The position numbers and the translations under genes are program-made. Source: Streptomyces marincola (lineage in GTDB: Bacteria > Actinomycetota > Actinomycetes > Streptomycetales > Streptomycetaceae). Taken from it: a DNA stretch of 64,000 nt. The DNA lies in contig NZ_CP084541.1 of NCBI RefSeq assembly GCF_020410765.1, forward strand, positions 372,001-436,000. The letters are read 5' to 3'. Of this stretch, positions 1 to 9,000 are shown piece after piece. A model generated the notes under the pieces. It did not search any database, was not told the origin of the DNA, and saw only the letters and a list, made by a program, of their open reading frames with translations. The number at the start of each line of letters is the position of its first letter. Position 1 is the stretch's first letter.

Positions 1-70
1 CCGCGACCGTCCCGGCCGACTCGCGCAGGAAACGGTCGGCGCGCCGGGCGCGCCGGGTGGTGGGTGCCAT
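1..70 (-). CDS. unknown protein, N-terminal fragment
   Basis: Only the first 23 codons are present; the gene runs off the left edge. It reads from an ATG at 70 as M-A-P-T-T-R-R-A-R-R, and is Arg-rich at the start. A strong ribosome site, GAGGGGG, sits just upstream of the ATG. The gene begins 32 bases after the stop of the acetoacetyl-CoA synthetase gene on the same strand, so the two are probably co-transcribed. There is too little sequence to name a family; a basic N-terminus like this would suit a regulator or a cytosolic enzyme. Confidence 0.6.
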   Translation of the reverse strand, partial: MAPTTRRARRADRFLRESAGTVA

Positions 71-102
71 GGTGTCCCCCTCAACGGATCGGAAGATCTT
101 GG

Positions 103-2145
103 CTACCCAGAGTAGTCATCGTCACTGACAGTGGCGCGTTCGTGGGCCATTCGTTCGAAGTGCCTGAGCAGGTCGGGGTCGTCGACGGACCCGGTGTTGG
201 CCGCGCGCTCCAGCGGCACCCCCTGGAACAGCCGCTTGACCGGCACTTCGAGCCGCTTGCCGGTCAGGGTGTGCGGCACGCCCGGGACCTCGACGATGTC
301 GTCGGGCACATGCCGGGGCGAGAGGGCCTCGCGGATCGTCCGCCGCACCCTCTCCCGCAGCGCCTCGTCGAGCACGGCGTCCCCCGCGAGCCGGACGAAC
401 AGCGGCATCCAGTAGCCACCGCCGGGCTCCTCCACGCCGATGACCAGCGACTCGGCGATCTCCGGCAGCCGCTCCACGACCTCGTAGATGTCGGCGGACC
501 CCATCCGCACCCCCTGCCGGTTGAGCGTGGAGTCGGAACGCCCGTGGATGACGACCGTGCCCCGCGAGGTCACGGTCGTCCAGTCCCCGTGCCGCCACAC
601 GCCGGGGAACATCGAGAAGTAGCTCTCCCGGTACCTGGAGCCGTCGGGGTCGTTCCAGAAGCCGACGGGCATCGACGGCATCGGCGTGGTGACCACCAGC
701 TCCCCGACCTCGTCCACCAGCGACCGCCCGTCCGGGCCGAAGGCCCGCAGGTCCGTGCCGAGGCAGGGAGCCTGGAGCTCACCGGTCCACACCGGGAGCG
801 TCGGCACCGCCCCCGCGAAGCAGCTGCACACGTCGGTGCCGCCGCTGACCGAGGCGATCCACAACCCGGCCCCCGCCTCCTCGTGCAGCCAGCGGAACCC
901 GTCGGGCGGCAGCGGCGAGCCCGTGGTGGCCACGCACCGGGTCGCCGAGAGGTCGAAGTCGCGCCCCGGGTGGACATCCGCCTTGGCGCACGCCATGACG
1001 TAGGCGGCCGAGGTGCCGAAGAGCGTGGCGCGGCTGCGTTCCGCCACCCGCCACTGCGCCGCCGTGTCCGGGTGCCCCGGGCTCCCGTCGTAGAGCACCG
1101 CGGTCGCGCCGGTCAGCAGCGCGGAGACCAGGAAGTTCCACATCATCCAGCCGGTCGAGGTGTACCAGAACATCCGGTCCCCCGGCCCCAGATCGCAGTG
1201 CAGGCCGAGCTGCTTGAGGTGTTCGAGCAGGATGCCGCCCTGCGACTGCACGATCGCCTTGGGCAGTCCTGTGGTGCCCGAGGAGTACAGCACCCACAGC
1301 GGATGGCCGAACGGGACGTGTGTGAACTCCGGTTCGGCCCCCGGCGCGGTGAGCGCGTCCCACTCCAGCGCCCCGCGCGGAGCCGCCGTACCGAGCAGCG
1401 GCACGTGCACCACGGCGCGCAACGAGGGCAGCCCGGCCCGCAGTTCCGCCACCGCGCCGGTGCGGTCGTGCGCCCGGCCGGCGTAGCGGTAGCCGTCGGC
1501 GGCGAACAGCACGACGGGCTCGACCTGCTGGAAGCGGTCCAGGACGCTGCGGGCCCCGAAGTCGGGCGCGCACGAGGTCCACACCGCGCCGACGGCCGCG
1601 CTGGCGAGCAGCGCGACGACGGCCTCGGGCACGTTCGGCAGGTAGCCGCTGACCCGATCGCCCGGCCGCACGCCCATGTCCCGCAGCGCGGCGGCCAGGG
1701 AGCCGACGCGCGCGCGCAGCGCGGACCAGGTGACGGCCTCGGGCCGGTGCTCCTCGTCGACCCGCAGCAGGGCCGGTTCCTGCGCGCGCGGCGAGCCCGG
1801 CTCGCCGGCGCGCAGCGCGTGCTCGGCGTAGTTGAGGGTGGCGCCGGTGAACCAGCGGGCGCCCGGCAGCGCCGGATCGGTCAGCACGGAGCTGTAGGGG
1901 GTGGCGAAGCGCACGTCGAACCATTCCGCGACGGCCTGCCAGAACGCCCCCAGCTCGGTGACCGACCAGTGGTGCAGCGCCGCGTAGTCCCCCGCCGGGT
2001 CCGCGGGCAGCGGGGCCGGCGCGCCGTGGCGCCCGGCGGCGAACGCGTGGAACCGCGTGAGCCGCGCCTCGGCCACCCGGCCGGGGTCTGGCCGCCACAG
2101 GGGCTGCGGCTCGGCGGCGTTCGGCGCGTCGTACATGGCAGTCAT
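103..2145 (-). CDS. aacS: acetoacetyl-CoA synthetase
   Basis: ATP-dependent ligase of the acyl-CoA synthetase (ANL) family that activates acetoacetate to acetoacetyl-CoA through an acyl-adenylate in the cytosol, linking ketone-body use to acetyl-CoA, polyketide and PHB precursors. The protein is 680 residues, usual for the family. The adenylation P-loop is YSSGTTGLPKAIVQ, followed by the STGWMMWN stretch I associate with acetoacetyl-CoA synthetases. The A8 hinge is seen at GRSDSTLNRQGVRMG, and the C-terminal lysine motif at LTGKRLEVPVKR. The ATG at 2145 has a GGGAG ribosome site. It lies downstream of the CvnA/CvnB-like genes but 300 bases away, so it probably has its own promoter. Acetyl- or propionyl-CoA synthetase is less likely given the motif set. 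Confidence 0.93.
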   Translation of the reverse strand: MTAMYDAPNAAEPQPLWRPDPGRVAEARLTRFHAFAAGRHGAPAPLPADPAGDYAALHHWSVTELGAFWQAVAEWFDVRFATPYSSVLTDPALPGARWFTGATLNYAEHALRAGEPGSPRAQEPALLRVDEEHRPEAVTWSALRARVGSLAAALRDMGVRPGDRVSGYLPNVPEAVVALLASAAVGAVWTSCAPDFGARSVLDRFQQVEPVVLFAADGYRYAGRAHDRTGAVAELRAGLPSLRAVVHVPLLGTAAPRGALEWDALTAPGAEPEFTHVPFGHPLWVLYSSGTTGLPKAIVQSQGGILLEHLKQLGLHCDLGPGDRMFWYTSTGWMMWNFLVSALLTGATAVLYDGSPGHPDTAAQWRVAERSRATLFGTSAAYVMACAKADVHPGRDFDLSATRCVATTGSPLPPDGFRWLHEEAGAGLWIASVSGGTDVCSCFAGAVPTLPVWTGELQAPCLGTDLRAFGPDGRSLVDEVGELVVTTPMPSMPVGFWNDPDGSRYRESYFSMFPGVWRHGDWTTVTSRGTVVIHGRSDSTLNRQGVRMGSADIYEVVERLPEIAESLVIGVEEPGGGYWMPLFVRLAGDAVLDEALRERVRRTIREALSPRHVPDDIVEVPGVPHTLTGKRLEVPVKRLFQGVPLERAANTGSVDDPDLLRHFERMAHERATVSDDDYSG

Positions 2146-2445
2146 CGTCGGCTCCCGGCGGGTACGCGTGGCACGGCTCGCCCGCCCGCTGCGCGCGGTA
2201 CGGACGGTCTGGACGATGCCAGGTCACCGGCGCGGACACCAGGGCGGCGACGCCCGGGAGCGCGTGCCCACCGCCGGTCGCGGGGCCCGCGCGGAGGACG
2301 ACGGGCGGCCCGGAGCCACCCCCGTCGGTCCCGGGCCGCCACCGTCATCGCGAGCGACGCGGCGGGCCCGCACGGCGGTTCGCCGCCGGGCGGCGTTGTC
2401 ACCGGTTCGGGACATCCGCGCGCCGCGGCGGTGAGGGCTCGGCCG
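2146..2445. other. 300-base gap without a convincing gene
   Basis: This stretch lies between the roadblock gene and aacS. Complete conservons carry a DUF742 (CvnC) gene and a GTPase (CvnD) gene at this position. Open frames here are Arg/Pro-rich and lack any DUF742 or GTPase G1 motif. I see no clear terminator. Confidence 0.5.
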
Positions 2446-2901
2446 TCAGCCGGGGGCGCCCGGCAGGCCGCGCGGCGCGGTGGCGAGCAGGGGGCCGACC
2501 CGCTTCACGAGCAGCGCCATCTCGTAGGCGACCTGCCCGATGTCGGCGTCGGACTCGGCGAACACGGCCAGCGCGCTGCCCGCGCCGGCCGCGGTCACCA
2601 GGAGGAACGCGTCGTCCAGCTCCACCAGGGTCTGGCGGGTGCCGCCGGTCTTGAAGTGCCGGCCGACGCCCCTGGCGAGGCTGTGGAAACTGGAGGCCAT
2701 GGCCGCCAGTTGTTCTCCGTCCTCCCTGCCGAGGGCCCGGGAGGCGCCCCGTGGGAGGCCGTCCGCGGCGAGCACGAGCGCGTGCCGGACGGCGGGCACC
2801 CGCTCGACCAGCTCGTCGAGGAGTCTGCCGATCTGGGTGCTGTCCTGCGCGGTGCCGCGAAACGGGGTGCCGCCGTGAGCCGCGGACTCGGGTGCGGTCA
2901 T
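2446..2901 (-). CDS. roadblock/LC7-domain protein (CvnB-like)
   Basis: A 151-residue protein with the roadblock/LC7 fold of conservon CvnB proteins. The segment LLDELVERVPAVRHALVLAADGLP followed by MASSFHSLARGVGRHF and VELDDAFLLVTAAGAGSALAVF is characteristic. In conservons this protein is thought to work at the membrane with a CvnA sensor and a CvnD GTPase, like a eukaryotic G-protein signalling module. The ATG at 2901 has an AGGA ribosome site, and the gene follows the CvnA-like gene by 28 bases, so they form an operon. No DUF742 or GTPase partner follows, so its partner GTPase must be elsewhere or the module is reduced. Confidence 0.88.
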   Translation of the reverse strand: MTAPESAAHGGTPFRGTAQDSTQIGRLLDELVERVPAVRHALVLAADGLPRGASRALGREDGEQLAAMASSFHSLARGVGRHFKTGGTRQTLVELDDAFLLVTAAGAGSALAVFAESDADIGQVAYEMALLVKRVGPLLATAPRGLPGAPG

Positions 2902-2929
2902 CGGTCCTGCCTAACGCTGGTCTGACTGC

Positions 2930-5476
2930 TTACACTTCCGGTTCCGGCGGGGCCTGGCCCCGGCCGGGGTCGCTCTCCTGCCGCCCCCGCCGCCAGCCGC
3001 GCTGGAGGGCCGCCATGCGCGTGCGTACCTCCTCGGCGTCGAGGTCGGGAACGGCATCGCCGCCCCCGGTACCGGGTGCGCCGGGGGCGTCACCCGGCTC
3101 GCCCGGCACGGGCCGGTCGCCGCCGCCGGCCGCGGGGCCCGCCGGTCCTGCCCGCCGGACGCGGCGCGGCAGTCCCGAGCCCGTCGTCGTGGCCCGGGGG
3201 GCCCGCCGTTCCTCGGGCGGGCCGGCGACGGTGCGGCCGTGGTCGCTGATCAGCACGGGCGCGCCCTCGCGCCGGGGCGGTCGCGGCGCGGGCGGCGGGT
3301 GACCCGCCCCGTGGCCCTGGTCGCGGGTCTGCTCGCCGGTCCGCTCACGGGCGCGTTCGTGGTCGCGTTCGTGGGCCGGGCCCCACGTGCTGCCGCCGCC
3401 GGGGTCCCAGCCGGGCCGGAGGCCGTCGGTCTCGTCGGCGGAACGGACGTGCGGCTGCCCGGTGAACGCGTCCTCGGCGGCGCCCATCCCGTCCGCCGGG
3501 CCCACCGGGGCCTCCAGCTCGACCGGGCCGTCCACCGGGCCGTCGAGCAGCGCCGGCCGGCCCGGGGCGTACGGCAGCGGGTCGCGTTCCTCGGGCTCAT
3601 CGGCGGTCTCCGTGAGAAGTTCGCCGGGTATGAGGGTGACCGCGGTGGTGCCGCCGTAGGGCGACTCGCGCAGCGAGACCCGGATGCCGTGGCGCTCGGC
3701 GAGGCGGGAGACGACGTGCAGGCCGAGCCGGTCGGTGCCGGACAGTTCGAAGTCCGGGACGCTGGCGAGCTGTTCGTTGGCCTCGCGCAGGGCGTCCGCC
3801 GTCATCCCGAGGCCGCGGTCGTGTATCTCGATCGTGAAGCCGTGCGGCACCCGTTCGCCCGTCACCTGCACGGCCGTGTGCGGCGGCGAGAACACGGTCG
3901 CGTTCTCCAGCAGTTCTGCGACGAGGTGCACGAGGTCGGCCACCGCGCCGCCGGCCACGGTGAACGACGGCAGGCGGTGGATCTCGACACGCTCGTAGTC
4001 CTCCACCTCGTCGACGGCCGCGCGTATGACGTCCATCAGCTGCTCGGGCTTGCGCCACTGCCGCGCCGGGGCAGCGCCCGACAGGATGACCAGCCCTTCC
4101 GCGTGCCGCCGCATGCGTGCCGCGAGGTGGCCGAGCCGGTGGAGGTCGGCGAGGTCCTCGCTGCCGGCGGTGCGCCGTTCGAGCCCGTCCAGCAGGTTGA
4201 GCTGCCGGTGCAGCAGCACCTGGTGGCGCCGGGCGAGGTTGACGAACACCTCCGACACGCCGCGCCGGGTCCGCACGCGCTCCACCGTGGCGGACACCGC
4301 CTCGCGTTGCAGCGTGTTCAGGGCGCGGCCGACGCGGCCCAGTTCGTCGTCGCCGTAGTCGAGCCGCGGCGCCTCGGTCTCCACGTCGACGTGCTCCCCG
4401 GCGGCGAGACGGCGTTTGACGCCCGGCAGGCGCAACTCGGCCGCGTCCCCCGCCTGTCGCGACAGCGTCCGCAGGTCGCGGGCCAGGCCGCGGCCGGCCC
4501 TGAGGGCGATGGTCGCGGACGCGACGACGGCGAGCAGCCCGAGCCCGGCGAGGGCGGCCCGGACGAGGACCGAGTCGACGTCGGGGTCGAGCCGGGCGCC
4601 GTAGCGGTCCCTCGCCTCGGCCAGCAGGGTGCCGAGCTGCTCCTGGGCGTCGCCGCCGATCTGCTCCCACTGGCCGGCCCTGACCACGGCGAGCCGGCCG
4701 TCGAGCACGCTCTCCTCCGTCGAGGTCAGGAGGCCGCCGGTGCCGCTCTCCCAGAAGCTCGCGTGGGCCTGCCGGTCCTCAAGCGGCAGGTCGGGCAGGT
4801 AGGTCTCGTGCACCAGGTTCCGCTGGGCGATCAGGTCGCCCAGGGCCCGCAGTTCGTCCGGGGCGATCTGACCGGCCGCGAGGGCGCCTGCGATGAGCGC
4901 GTCGGCCCGGGAGAGCAGCTCGCGCGCCTCTGCCAGGCCGACGACGGCCCGCGCCTGCCGGCTCAGATCCGTGTCGTCGACCGGCTGGAGCACGGCGAGG
5001 AGGCCGTGCAGGGGGTCGGCCAGGCGGCCGTAGCCGTCCAGCGCGCCCGGGCGGGACAGCGTGCTGTTGCGCACCTGGTCCCGCAGTTGCTCGACGCCGT
5101 CGAGCGTGGCCAGCAGGGTGTCGAGCCGGTCCCCCGCGACCTCGCTCAGGTCGTCCCCGACGTCCTCGGCGCGCTGCCGCAGCCGGTCGACGGCCGCGTC
5201 GGTCGCGTCCTGCGTCTCGGTGAGCCGGCTCAGCGCGTCGGCCCGGCGCGGGTCGGCCACGTGCACCAGCGTCTGCCTGCGTTCGCGCTGCAAGGACAGC
5301 GTGACGTCCTCGGCCGGTCCCGCCAGCGCCTCGGCGGCGTCCCTGGCCGCGGTCACCTCGCGGGCCTCCGGCACGGTGATCGCCGTCGCGAACGCCCATA
5401 CCGACACCAGGGAAAGCAGCGGAACGAGAGTCAGCGCCCCTATCTTCCGTCGGATCGACTTGCCGCGAAAGCGCAT
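2930..5476 (-). CDS. CvnA-like sensor protein with NIT domain and histidine-kinase ATPase
   Basis: Membrane sensor of 848 residues. The ATG at 5476, with a GGAGGG ribosome site, gives RFRGKSIRRKIGALTLVPLL, a positive stretch then membrane segment 1. An extracytoplasmic helical nitrate/nitrite-sensing-type domain follows (about residues 50-310), then a second membrane segment (LAGLGLLAVVASATIAL), a HAMP-like linker, a helical region and an HATPase_c domain. In the ATPase domain the N box is ELLENATVFSPP and the G boxes are DRGLGM and GLHVVSRLAERHG. I see no convincing phospho-acceptor His, as is common in CvnA proteins. The last 200 residues are low-complexity, rich in Pro, Gly, Arg and Asp. 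Upstream in-frame codons to 5629 lack family similarity and a ribosome site. Confidence 0.88.
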   Translation of the reverse strand: MRFRGKSIRRKIGALTLVPLLSLVSVWAFATAITVPEAREVTAARDAAEALAGPAEDVTLSLQRERRQTLVHVADPRRADALSRLTETQDATDAAVDRLRQRAEDVGDDLSEVAGDRLDTLLATLDGVEQLRDQVRNSTLSRPGALDGYGRLADPLHGLLAVLQPVDDTDLSRQARAVVGLAEARELLSRADALIAGALAAGQIAPDELRALGDLIAQRNLVHETYLPDLPLEDRQAHASFWESGTGGLLTSTEESVLDGRLAVVRAGQWEQIGGDAQEQLGTLLAEARDRYGARLDPDVDSVLVRAALAGLGLLAVVASATIALRAGRGLARDLRTLSRQAGDAAELRLPGVKRRLAAGEHVDVETEAPRLDYGDDELGRVGRALNTLQREAVSATVERVRTRRGVSEVFVNLARRHQVLLHRQLNLLDGLERRTAGSEDLADLHRLGHLAARMRRHAEGLVILSGAAPARQWRKPEQLMDVIRAAVDEVEDYERVEIHRLPSFTVAGGAVADLVHLVAELLENATVFSPPHTAVQVTGERVPHGFTIEIHDRGLGMTADALREANEQLASVPDFELSGTDRLGLHVVSRLAERHGIRVSLRESPYGGTTAVTLIPGELLTETADEPEERDPLPYAPGRPALLDGPVDGPVELEAPVGPADGMGAAEDAFTGQPHVRSADETDGLRPGWDPGGGSTWGPAHERDHERARERTGEQTRDQGHGAGHPPPAPRPPRREGAPVLISDHGRTVAGPPEERRAPRATTTGSGLPRRVRRAGPAGPAAGGGDRPVPGEPGDAPGAPGTGGGDAVPDLDAEEVRTRMAALQRGWRRGRQESDPGRGQAPPEPEV

Positions 5477-5695
5477 GCCCTCCCCTTGGTTCCCGGCGGT
5501 CCGGTGGTGGCCGACACGGTCCGGCAGCGCGAGCCTACTACCGGTCGGTGACGCGGTCGGCGGACATCGTGGAACCGGGCCGGAGTTGACGCGCGGAGCG
5601 CACCATCCTCGCCCGTCACGACCGGGCACGCAAGGCGTTCTACCATGTACGCAGAGACATGTCCGTGCATCTCATCACGCAGGAGCCGAGGCGGC

Positions 5696-5977
5696 GTGTA
5701 CGCGAAACCCCGCATGCCGGACCCCGTGCGCGCCTCCGCCGTGCGCGCCGTCATCATCATCGCGCTGACGCTCACCCAGGTCGTGGTGGTGCTGCTGTGC
5801 ACGCTCGCCGGGTCCTGGCTGGCCTTCCCCATGACGCTCTCGTCGATCGGGAGCACGTTCGTCGCGACGTGGGCGGTCCTCGACATCTGGGTCACGCGCC
5901 AGTCCTGGATCCAGCGCAACGGCGTGGTGTCGGAGCCGAGCAGTGTGGCCAGGCGCAGGCTGCTGCGGCGGCGTTGA
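5696..5977 (+). CDS. small membrane protein, unknown function
   Basis: A 93-residue protein starting at GTG 5696, preceded by AGGAG ten bases upstream; a longer frame begins at ATG 5645 without a ribosome site. There are two predicted membrane helices (VRAVIIIALTLTQVVVVLLCTLAG and WLAFPMTLSSIGSTFVATWAVLDIWV) and a basic tail ending RRRLLRRR, which should face the cytosol. I do not recognise a named family, though similar small proteins are common in streptomycetes. It converges on the SMC-like gene across a strong hairpin. Confidence 0.7.
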   Translation: MYAKPRMPDPVRASAVRAVIIIALTLTQVVVVLLCTLAGSWLAFPMTLSSIGSTFVATWAVLDIWVTRQSWIQRNGVVSEPSSVARRRLLRRR

Positions 5978-5985
5978 GCGCGCCG

Positions 5986-6015
5986 GCGCACGCCGGGTGC
6001 CCTCCCGGCGTGCGC
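5986..6015. terminator. bidirectional hairpin terminator
   Basis: A perfect 12-base inverted repeat, GCGCACGCCGGG at 5986-5997 and CCCGGCGTGCGC at 6004-6015, with a 6-base loop. It sits in the 63-base gap between two convergent genes. There is no T-run, which is usual for streptomycete terminators. Confidence 0.7.
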
Positions 6016-6040
6016 GGGGACCTCTCCCGGCGCGCGACGC

Positions 6041-9000
6041 TCAGTCCTGCGCGCCGGAGGCGGACCTGGGGCGGCGGAAGACACGCGTCGCGGTGATCTC
6101 TCCGTGCACGGGCTCGGCCTCCGGGTCCTGGCGCGGCAGTCCGGGGCGCAAGTGCTCCTCGACGCTGATGTACTTCAGCCCGGCCCGCAGGTCCGCGTCG
6201 TTGCGCAGGCGGATCACCAGAGGGAACTCGGCCAGCGCCGTGGTGTCGAACAGGCCGGTGGTGTACAGCAGTTGCACGCCCAGTGCGTCGGCGACCGCGC
6301 GTTGCAGTTCGAGCAGGTAGGTGGCGTTGGCGCGGCCGATGGGGTTGTCGAGGAACAGGGTGCCCGCGTGCCGGTGCCGGTCCCTGCCCCGGTCGTTGCC
6401 TCGCAGGGCGGCCATCGTGCAGTAGAGGGCGATGGCGGCGGTGAGCAGCTGCCCGCCGGAGAACACGTCGCCCATCTGCCCCACGGGAACGCGCTCGGCC
6501 CGCAGCACCGCGTCCGGTTTGAGGATCTCCACCGTCACCCCGCGCGGGCCGAGCGCGGCGTGCACCCCGCGCAGCAGCAGCGACATGCCGTCGCGGCGCA
6601 GATCGGAGTTCTTCCGCACGGCGGCGCGCGTCGTCTCGTCCACGACCTCGCCCAGCCGCTCGGCCAGGGTCGCCTGGTCCGGGTCGTCGAAGCGGATGCG
6701 CAGGAACTCCTGGCCCGACCACTCGCCGAGCCCCTCGGGCAGCCGGGAGAGGCGCTGCGCGGAGCGCAGGGTGTCGAGCGAGGACTCCACCAGGCCGCGC
6801 AGCCGGTCGACGATGCCGCCCCGGTTGCGTTCCAACTGCTCAAGCTCGTCGGTGAGGACCCGCAGCCTGGGCTCGAACGCCTCGGCCCACGCGGCGGCGT
6901 GGGCGGGGAGCGCCGCCGCGGGCAGCTCCCTGATCTGCTGCCGCGCGGGGGTGCGGACCTGCTCGAAGCGGGTCGCGTTGGCGTGCCTGACCAGGCGGTC
7001 CGCCGCCTCGCGGACGGCTGCCTCCGCGGTGGCCAGGTCGGCGGCGCGCGAGCGCAGCGCGCGCCGGGCCTCCGTCGCGGCGTCGCGGGCCTCGGCCGGG
7101 GTGCCCGGGTAGGGCTCGGCCTCGTCCTGCGCCGGGCCGGCCTCCGGGTACTCGCCGGCCGCCTGGCCCGGCGGCGGGTCGCGCAGCAGGTCCCGCAGGA
7201 GCGCGGCCGTCTCCTCGAACGCGCCGGCCGCGTCCTGCGCGGCACGGTGGCCGCCGACCAGCTCCTCGTGGGCGGTGCGGGCGGCGTCGAGCGCGTCCTC
7301 GTGCGCGCTCAGCTCGGCCGTCGCGGTGCGCAGCAGTTCGCGGGCCGCGTCGGCGTCCGCGGGCACCAGGCCGTCCGGCAGGTCGACGTGGGCGTCCCCG
7401 TCCGCGGGCGCCAGGCGCTCGGCCTCGCCGCGCAGCCGGCCCAGGCGCTCGCTGGCCGCGGCGGCCCGGGTCTCAAGCAGCTGGACCAGGGCCTCGGCGC
7501 GGGCCGCCGCCGCCTGCCGCGAGGGCCCGTCCGCGCCTTCCTGGCCGTCCAGGAGGCGCGCCGCGCGGGTCCTGACCTTGTTGCTGAGGCGGTCGAGTGC
7601 CGCCAGCGCGCCGCTCTCGTCGCCCTCGGCCCTGGCCTGCTCCGCGCGCAGGTCGGCGCCGACGCCGACCTTCTCGTACAGCTGGGATGCCGAACGGTAC
7701 GCCTCCCGCAGGGCGGGCAGCGACGGCCTGCGCCCGCCGGCGGGCTCCGCTCCGCCCGAGTCCTCCGAGGTCTCAGGGGCACCCTGCACCTCGGCCCGTT
7801 CGGCGCGCAGGGCCCTGGCGGTGCGGCGCGCGTCGTCCGCGGCGCGCTGGACCGCCCTGCGGTCCTCGTCGGCGGCCCGTGCCCGGTCGAGCAGCTCGGC
7901 CGCGCGGGCGTCGGCCTCGGAGGCGTCGGCCGCCAGCTCCCTGAGCCGGGACTGCCAGCGGTCGCGCTCGCGCAGCCGGAAGGCGAGACCGGCCAGCGCG
8001 TCGGCGGACCTGCGGGCGCGCTGCGCCGCCTCCTGCCGCTCGTCGCGGACGCGGGCCGCCTCGGCGGCGGTCTCCTCCGCGGCGGCGCGCTCCGCGGCCG
8101 TGGCCGCGAGGTGGCGGCGGGCCTCGTCGGCGGCCGCGGTGGCCGCCTCGGCCGCAGCGGCCAGGTCGGCCAGGCGCCCGGCGGGGCAGCCCGCGCGCCA
8201 GGAGGCCAGCCGCGCGGCGAGCGTCCTGTCCTCGGCGAGCCGGGCGGCGAGCGCGCGGATGTCGGCGTCGCGGGCCGTGGCGCGTTCCCGCAGGGCGTGC
8301 CGTTCCGCGTCGGCGGCGCTCTCGTCGTGCATGGCCGGGTTGGGCGGTACGAGGAAGACGCCGCTGTCCCGGCCGCCGGGCGGCGGGGTGGGCGCGAGCA
8401 GGGCGGCTGCCGTGCCCACGGCGACCGCGGAGCGCGGCAGCAGGGCCGCGCCGGCGAGCACGTCGCGGGCGCGGGCGTGGCTGTCCGGGTCGGTGATGAT
8501 CACGCCGTCGACCAGTTCGGGGCGGGCGGCGAGCACGGTCGCGTGGTCGGCCGGGTCGACCGCCTGCGCCAGATAGCGCCAGCCCGGCAGCGCGGGAACG
8601 CCGTGCTCGCCCAGGAACTCGACCGTCGCGGTGACGTCGGGTCCTGGCGGCAGCAGACCGCCGTCACCGAGCGCGCCCAGGATTCGTGAGTCGTCGGCGG
8701 CGGCGGTGCGCAGGTCGAACAGGCGGCGTTCCGCCGTCGCGACCGCCTCGTCGAGCTGCTCCCCGAGCGTGTCGGCCAGCCGGTCGAGATCCTCGGCCGT
8801 CGGCCCGCGGTCCCGCCCCTCCTGGTGGGCGTCCGCCGGCCCCGGCAGGCCGAGCAGCGCCGCCAGCCGCGGCTCGGCGGCCAGGGCGGCGGCCGTCCGG
8901 CGCTCGGCGGCGTGGGCGGCGCCGGCGGCGTCCGCCGCGTCGGCGGCCCTGGCCGCCGCGAGCTCGGCGCGGGCGTGCTCGGCGGTCGCCTCGCGGGCCC

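Noticed and set aside
64..2925. Long open frame on the plus strand opposite aacS and the roadblock gene, and similar long frames opposite the sensor, SMC-like, fucose and TerA genes
   Set aside because: These are antisense shadows produced by high GC at third codon positions. They have Arg/Pro/Gly/His-rich, motif-free products and no ribosome sites.
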